Below, piece after piece: positions 60,306-64,000 of a stretch of 64,000 nucleotides of DNA. Below the pieces are notes generated by a model. The model saw only the letters and a program-made list of their open reading frames with translations, searched no databases and was not told where the DNA came from. Each line of letters starts with the position of its first letter. Within the stretch, counting starts at the first letter, position 1. Location: contig AP025582.1 of the NCBI GenBank assembly GCA_022846075.1, forward strand, positions 1,302,001 through 1,366,000, given 5' to 3'. The position numbers and the translations under genes are program-made. The DNA comes from Oscillospiraceae bacterium (lineage in GTDB: Bacteria; Bacillota; Clostridia; Oscillospirales; Oscillospiraceae).

Positions 60306-60947
60306 GTGGAGTACCGAAAAGTTTACTTCCGGATTCGCAGCCGCTATCAGTTCGATTCCGGCTGGCCGGCTGAGACTGACGCCGCCAAATTTCATGAAGA
60401 AAGCCGCAGCCTGTTCCAGAGTGCGGGCTGGGATCTACAGCCCGGTGGGGACAGCACATCTGATACCGTTACGAAAGGCTGGCAGGAGTTATACCTGCAT
60501 CCGATGAACTTTAGTGGTATTATAGAGATGGACGAGATCCCAGCCATCCAAGAACTGCTGAAGGATGCGAAATCGTTCTGCTGCTATGGCTTCGACTGCT
60601 ACGAGAGGTATTGGGATATTACTGATGAGGAATATCTGGCACAGTTGGAGACCAAGCGCGAGGAGATCACACATGAAATCCTGGAACGGTGCCGGACAAA
60701 ACGGAAAAACCTGTATATCACAGGCCCGGTTGCTTTAAATGTCGCTCAAAAGTTCTCTGTACACAGGCTCTGTGATAAAGAAGGCAAGCATAATCTTGCC
60801 AACCGCTTCGTGGGCGAACTGATGGAGCAGCTTGTTCAAGATGGCCTGCTGGTGACAAGGAAAACCAGAAACGGTCCTGGTGTCCGCACGGCAACCGATG
60901 CAGAAATTAGCTCCCCACTACCAGGGCAGCAGCAAATGACCCTGTAA
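60306..60947 (+). CDS. Unknown protein (213 residues)
   Basis: GTG 60306 has GAGGTGAAG upstream; the longer open frame lacks a ribosome site. The first ~60 residues (VYFRIRSRYQFDSGWPAETD) are beta-rich, the rest helical with a C-terminal helix-turn-helix-like GELMEQLVQDGLLVTRKTRN. It is common next to mazF on such elements by my recollection; function unknown. Confidence 0.6.
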   Translation: MEYRKVYFRIRSRYQFDSGWPAETDAAKFHEESRSLFQSAGWDLQPGGDSTSDTVTKGWQELYLHPMNFSGIIEMDEIPAIQELLKDAKSFCCYGFDCYERYWDITDEEYLAQLETKREEITHEILERCRTKRKNLYITGPVALNVAQKFSVHRLCDKEGKHNLANRFVGELMEQLVQDGLLVTRKTRNGPGVRTATDAEISSPLPGQQQMTL

Positions 60948-60963
60948 ATCGAGGTGCGATGGA

Positions 60964-61713
60964 ATGGCAATTTATATTACGGGTGATAGTCACGGCGACT
61001 TCCAACGCTTTGGGAGCAAATACTTCCCACAGCAGAAGGGGATGAGCCGGGAGGACTATGTGGTCATCGCGGGTGATTTTGGAGGACTGTGGGATGGAAG
61101 CCAGAAAGATCAATATTGGTTGGACTGGCTGAACAAGAAGCCCTTCACCACCCTGTTCGTGGATGGGAACCATGAGAATTTTGACTTGCTGAACACTCTA
61201 CCAGAAAAAGAATGGAATGGCGGACGGGTCCATGTGGTGCGGGAGCATATCCTGCACCTTATGCGGGGACAGGTCTTCGACTTCGGCGGCCTCACCTGGT
61301 TCACAATGGGCGGTGCGGCCTCCCATGATATTCAGGATGGAGTTCTCGATCCAGCCGCTCCGGACTTCGAACACCGGTATTGGCTGATGCGCCGGATGCG
61401 GTCCATGTTTCGGGTAAAGGGGGTAAGCTGGTGGGCCGAGGAAATGCCCAGCCAAGCGGAATACCAAGAAGCCCTGGCAAACTTGGAACGAGTCAACTGG
61501 ACGGTAGACTGTGTTCTCACCCACTGCGCTCCCAGCGGTGTGGTGCAGAAGATCAATCCATCCTATGGAACGGATGAACTGACGGACTTTCTTGAAATGG
61601 TCAGCCAGCGGTGTAAATTCGCCTACTGGTTTTTCGGCCATTACCATGAGAATCGAATCATAGATCAGAAATACATCCTCCAGTGGGAGAAGATATCTGA
61701 ACTGGGTTTTTAA
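60964..61713 (+). CDS. Calcineurin-like metallophosphoesterase
   Basis: 249 residues; GAGGTGCG precedes ATG 60964. Metallophosphoesterase motifs: ITGDSHGDFQ (about 5-14), IAGDFGGLWDG, VDGNHENFD, THCAPS and FFGHYHENR in the correct order. Such enzymes hydrolyse phosphodiesters or nucleotides with two metals. A partial degraded copy lies at 62364-62513. The role on the element is unknown. Confidence 0.9.
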   Translation: MAIYITGDSHGDFQRFGSKYFPQQKGMSREDYVVIAGDFGGLWDGSQKDQYWLDWLNKKPFTTLFVDGNHENFDLLNTLPEKEWNGGRVHVVREHILHLMRGQVFDFGGLTWFTMGGAASHDIQDGVLDPAAPDFEHRYWLMRRMRSMFRVKGVSWWAEEMPSQAEYQEALANLERVNWTVDCVLTHCAPSGVVQKINPSYGTDELTDFLEMVSQRCKFAYWFFGHYHENRIIDQKYILQWEKISELGF

Positions 61714-61721
61714 TCGCAATG

Positions 61722-61759
61722 GATCAGGGAGTGGGTAACCAGCATTCCCTGGTCTTTTA
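61722..61759 (+). terminator. Terminator after the metallophosphoesterase gene
   Basis: Stem GATCAGGGA / TCCCTGGTC (61722-61730, 61745-61753; one G-U pair) followed by TTTTAT. Confidence 0.7.
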
Positions 61760-61874
61760 TTCTGAACGGATTGGAAGACGCCAAAAGAGCAAAGAGATAG
61801 GCTACACAAAGGGGAAAAAGCGATTTTACATATATGGTAGAGCATAGGTGATATTTTGTTATCAGGAGGAAAAA

Positions 61875-62342
61875 ATGACATTTGAAATTAAAGATTATTT
61901 TGAGACACCCATTATATTGGAGCCGAGGGTGGAATTGTACACGGTTTATGATTTTATGGGCAAAGAACTGCCTGGCCTTGCGATTGTTCTTGATATGCCT
62001 ATCCAAGGAGCAGATGAGAAAGAACAGTTCGCTATTCTTACAAAATCTTTTGGAGAATTTATTGGCTTGAAAAACAGTGCATATGTCGATATAAACAACT
62101 GTCCCTTTGCGCCGCAGCTGCTCAATCGTGGATTTGCTAAAGATACTGGGCTCTACAAAGAAAGTGGGTTCTGCTCCTACCCTTTATGGACATTTGATGA
62201 AACCGTTCTGAAAGAAACCGGCGGTGAGAAGTACGAGAGATACGCACGGGCTTATGACGAGTATATGGAGTCCTCTTTTATAGGAATGATGGGTGCGGAA
62301 GATGAAACAGGCGAAGAAATATGTACAGGAATGATGATGTAA
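61875..62342 (+). CDS. DUF4313 protein
   Basis: 155 residues; ATG 61875 follows AGGAGGA. VELYTVYDFMGKELPGLAIV, then LTKSFGEFIGLKNSAYVDIN, NNCPFAPQLLNRGFAKDTGL and CSYPLWTFDETVLKETGGEK are the typical DUF4313 blocks, a family of clostridial mobile elements. The gene and its upstream region are visibly AT-richer than the neighbours, suggesting separate acquisition. No catalytic motif. Confidence 0.8.
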   Translation: MTFEIKDYFETPIILEPRVELYTVYDFMGKELPGLAIVLDMPIQGADEKEQFAILTKSFGEFIGLKNSAYVDINNCPFAPQLLNRGFAKDTGLYKESGFCSYPLWTFDETVLKETGGEKYERYARAYDEYMESSFIGMMGAEDETGEEICTGMMM

Positions 62343-62363
62343 TAAGTCCATAATACAGTCCGT

Positions 62364-62513
62364 GGCTGGACTGAGGAATACCAAAAGGCTCTGGTGAACT
62401 CGGAATGGGTCAACTGGACAGCGGACTGCGTTCTCGCCCACTGCGCTCCCAGCAGCGGAGTAATGACGCATACGGAGTGGCCCGATGTATATCCCGGAAT
62501 GATTGTGGAATAG
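62364..62513 (+). pseudogene. Degraded partial copy of the metallophosphoesterase gene
   Basis: The frame from about 62364 encodes EEYQKALVNSEWVNWTADCV then LAHCAPSSGV. This corresponds to AEYQEALANLERVNWTVDCV and LTHCAPSGVV of the intact gene (DNA near 61455-61550). It then runs into unrelated MTHTEWPDVYPGMIVE and stops at 62511. It has neither start nor N-terminus, so it is a remnant. Confidence 0.75.
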
Positions 62514-62539
62514 ACGAACAGCCCGTCCTGTGATATGAT
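62511..62539 (+). promoter_or_regulatory. Promoter of the DUF6429/RhuM pair
   Basis: -35 TAGACG (62511-62516), 17-bp spacer, extended -10 TGaTATGAT (TG 62531-62532, TATGAT 62534-62539). It lies 33 bp before the next start. Confidence 0.5.
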
Positions 62540-62572
62540 GGTAGTAAGTCAAAAAGATTGGAGGACAGGCTA

Positions 62573-62890
62573 ATGCCGGAAAAACAGAAGAAAACCATTC
62601 GGGAATTGACCCTCATGCTGATGTACCTGACCTCCTGGGAGGAACGGGATACACCGGAAATGCGGGCGGTCAAGAAGAAGGAACTGGAAAAGTATCCCCT
62701 TGTCCGCCGATGCTGGAAGGGCTATGACCACGACCTGCTGGACAAACTTTCAGAGGAAGGGCTGATCAACGCTGCCGGGCGAACCTATCCCGCCCTCATC
62801 ACACCGGAGGGAGAAGCCGAAGCTCGGAAACTGCTGGCCCAATATGGAATTGATACAGAAGAAAGAAGGCGTCGCAGTGCGGAACGATAA
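62573..62890 (+). CDS. DUF6429 protein
   Basis: 105 residues; GGAGG precedes ATG 62573. Blocks ELTLMLMYLTSWEERDTPEM and RRCWKGYDHDLLDKLSEEGL, then ITPEGEAEARKLLAQYG match DUF6429, a small helical family common in Clostridia, often on mobile elements. It overlaps the RhuM gene by 14 nt. Function unknown. Confidence 0.8.
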   Translation: MPEKQKKTIRELTLMLMYLTSWEERDTPEMRAVKKKELEKYPLVRRCWKGYDHDLLDKLSEEGLINAAGRTYPALITPEGEAEARKLLAQYGIDTEERRRRSAER

Positions 62891-63929
62891 ACAAGAACAG
62901 GCGATCCGATCCAGCGCAGCGGAATACCTGACCTTTGTGGCCGCTACCGGTGACAGTACAGAGAGCATGGAAATGCGCTATGAGGATGAGAATATCTGGC
63001 TGACCCAGAAGATGATGTCGGCCCTCTATGATGTGGATGTTCGGACAATCAATGAGCACATCCAGAAGATCTATGAGGATGGTGAGCTGACAGATGAGGC
63101 AACTATCCGGAATTTCCGGATAGTTCAAACTGAGGGCTCCCGTCAGGTTAGCCGCCAGGTGAAGCACTACAATCTGCAGATGATCATTGCGGTTGGATTC
63201 AAGGTCAACAATGACCGGGCGGTCCAGTTCCGCAAGTGGGCCAATACCATCGTTAAGGACTACACTATTCAGGGCTGGGCCATGGACAGTGACCGGTTGA
63301 AAAACGGGGGTAGTGTACTTACCAAGGAATACTTCGACCACCTTCTGGAGCAGATCCGGGAGATTCGGATGTCTGAACGCAAGTTCTACCAAAAGATCAC
63401 CGACATCTACGCCACGGCTCTGGATTATGATAAATCAGCCAAAACCACACGCCTGTTTTTTTCCGAGGTACAGAACAAACTCCACTGGGCGATCCACCGT
63501 CATACTGCGGCGGAGTTGATCGTGGAGCGAGCCAACGCTGAAAAACCTCACATGGGCTTAACTTCCTGGGAGCAGTATCCAAACGGAAAAATACAGAAGT
63601 ATGATGTGTCCATTGCTAAAAACTATCTTTCCAGAGAGGAACTGCAGGCGCTGGAACGCATTGTGACCATGTACCTGGACTATGCGGAATACCAGGCAGG
63701 CCGCCATATCCCTATGACCATGCAGGACTGGTCACAGCGGCTGAATCGCTTCCTGGAATTCAATGAGCATGAGATCCTCCACGACACCGGCCGGGTGACG
63801 CATGAGATCGCCAAAGCCTTCGCAGAGAGCGAGTTTGAAAAATACCGGATTGTGCAGGATCGCATGTTTGAAAGCGACTTCGACCATTTCCTTGCCTTGG
63901 AGGAACAAGCAGAGAGAAAGAATGACTGA
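62877..63929 (+). CDS. RhuM-family protein
   Basis: 350 residues from GTG 62877 (AAGAAGGCG upstream); ATG 62844 would add 11 residues without a ribosome site. RhuM signature: MRYEDENIWLTQKMMSALYD then VDVRTINEHIQKIYEDGELT, RKWANTIVKDYTIQGWAMDS and a helical C-terminus. RhuM proteins are frequent on pathogenicity islands, prophages and ICEs; they have a DNA-binding N-terminus and unknown activity. The gene ends at a strong terminator. Confidence 0.85.
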   Translation: MRNDKQEQAIRSSAAEYLTFVAATGDSTESMEMRYEDENIWLTQKMMSALYDVDVRTINEHIQKIYEDGELTDEATIRNFRIVQTEGSRQVSRQVKHYNLQMIIAVGFKVNNDRAVQFRKWANTIVKDYTIQGWAMDSDRLKNGGSVLTKEYFDHLLEQIREIRMSERKFYQKITDIYATALDYDKSAKTTRLFFSEVQNKLHWAIHRHTAAELIVERANAEKPHMGLTSWEQYPNGKIQKYDVSIAKNYLSREELQALERIVTMYLDYAEYQAGRHIPMTMQDWSQRLNRFLEFNEHEILHDTGRVTHEIAKAFAESEFEKYRIVQDRMFESDFDHFLALEEQAERKND

Positions 63930-63930
63930 C

Positions 63931-63970
63931 AAAAGAGAGCCGCCGGTTTCCAGACTGGCGGCTCTCTTTT
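63931..63970 (+). terminator. Strong intrinsic terminator
   Basis: 17-bp stem AAAAGAGAGCCGCCGGT / ACTGGCGGCTCTCTTTT (63931-63947, 63954-63970; one G-U) with a 6-nt loop, 1 bp behind the RhuM stop. The symmetric A/T flanks make it bidirectional. Confidence 0.9.
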
Positions 63971-64000
63971 ACAGTTGCGGCAGAAAGATGGAGGCATATC

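Noticed and set aside
1-64000. CRISPR array, tRNA or rRNA genes, insertion sequences, integrase, attachment sites
   Set aside because: I looked for regularly spaced repeats, cloverleaf and rRNA signatures, transposase and recombinase motifs and element ends, and saw none. The ICE ends and integrase must lie outside the window.

Overview
The window is about 64 kb of GC-rich DNA (roughly 55-60 % by eye). The Shine-Dalgarno sites are strong and Firmicutes-like (AGGAGG), and the gene families (DUF4317, DUF6103, DUF4313, DUF3991/Toprim primase, MobP-type relaxase, VirD4) are typical of integrative and conjugative elements (ICEs) of gut Clostridia. The most likely host is an anaerobe of the Oscillospirales/Lachnospirales. 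No chromosomal housekeeping block and neither element end is visible, so the whole window looks like the interior of one large mobile element.

Layout. (1) 1-8.1 kb: ICE accessory and transfer genes: the end of a PAPS-reductase-family gene, an ankyrin-like protein, a membrane-anchored M23 peptidoglycan hydrolase, several unknown ICE proteins and a DUF6103 protein. (2) 8.1-16.5 kb: the DNA-processing module: a 560-bp hairpin-rich non-coding region (candidate oriT), a MobC-like protein, a relaxase fused to Sel1 repeats, a Toprim primase-like protein, a small zinc-ribbon protein, VirD4 and an HTH protein. (3) 16.7-19.03 kb: DUF4317 and an Xre regulator on the minus strand, then a SLOG-family protein on the plus strand.

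(4) 19.0-56.6 kb is the outstanding part. It holds 48 consecutive genes on the plus strand, packed with overlaps or short gaps, with no terminator that I noticed until 56.6 kb. One promoter and a structured leader lie in front. Many products belong to, or resemble, immunity families of polymorphic-toxin systems: SUKH/SMI1, SUKH-3, Imm17, Imm32, Imm51-like, DUF2185 (Imm33), SUFU, DUF4261, DUF4253, DUF1963, DUF2262, DUF5713, DUF4259, DKNYY, WGR, DUF3885, DUF4304-like and SF0329. Repair or detoxification functions are mixed in: RtcB RNA ligase, a NADAR ADP-ribose glycosidase and a CbrC-like colicin-tolerance protein. A 2,065-residue protein strings several immunity domains together. No toxin, secretion-signal or Rhs/LXG gene is present. 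I read this as a mobile orphan polyimmunity island: an ICE cargo that would protect its host from toxins of competitors, comparable in concept to the acquired interbacterial defence clusters of Bacteroidales. The array ends with a WYL-domain regulator.

(5) 56.6-64 kb: element control and further cargo. An ImmR/ImmA-like repressor-protease pair has matching inverted-repeat operators. A phage-type regulator is followed by six 11-bp direct repeats in front of a promoter. A long hairpin leader with an 11-codon peptide precedes a sigma-like gene. Then come a 700-bp non-coding stretch, a MazF toxin, a metallophosphoesterase and a decayed partial copy of it, DUF4313, DUF6429 and RhuM. Several modules (mobC, primase, the immunity array) share one design: a terminator-like hairpin with a U-tract lies directly in front of the Shine-Dalgarno site, so expression must depend on read-through.
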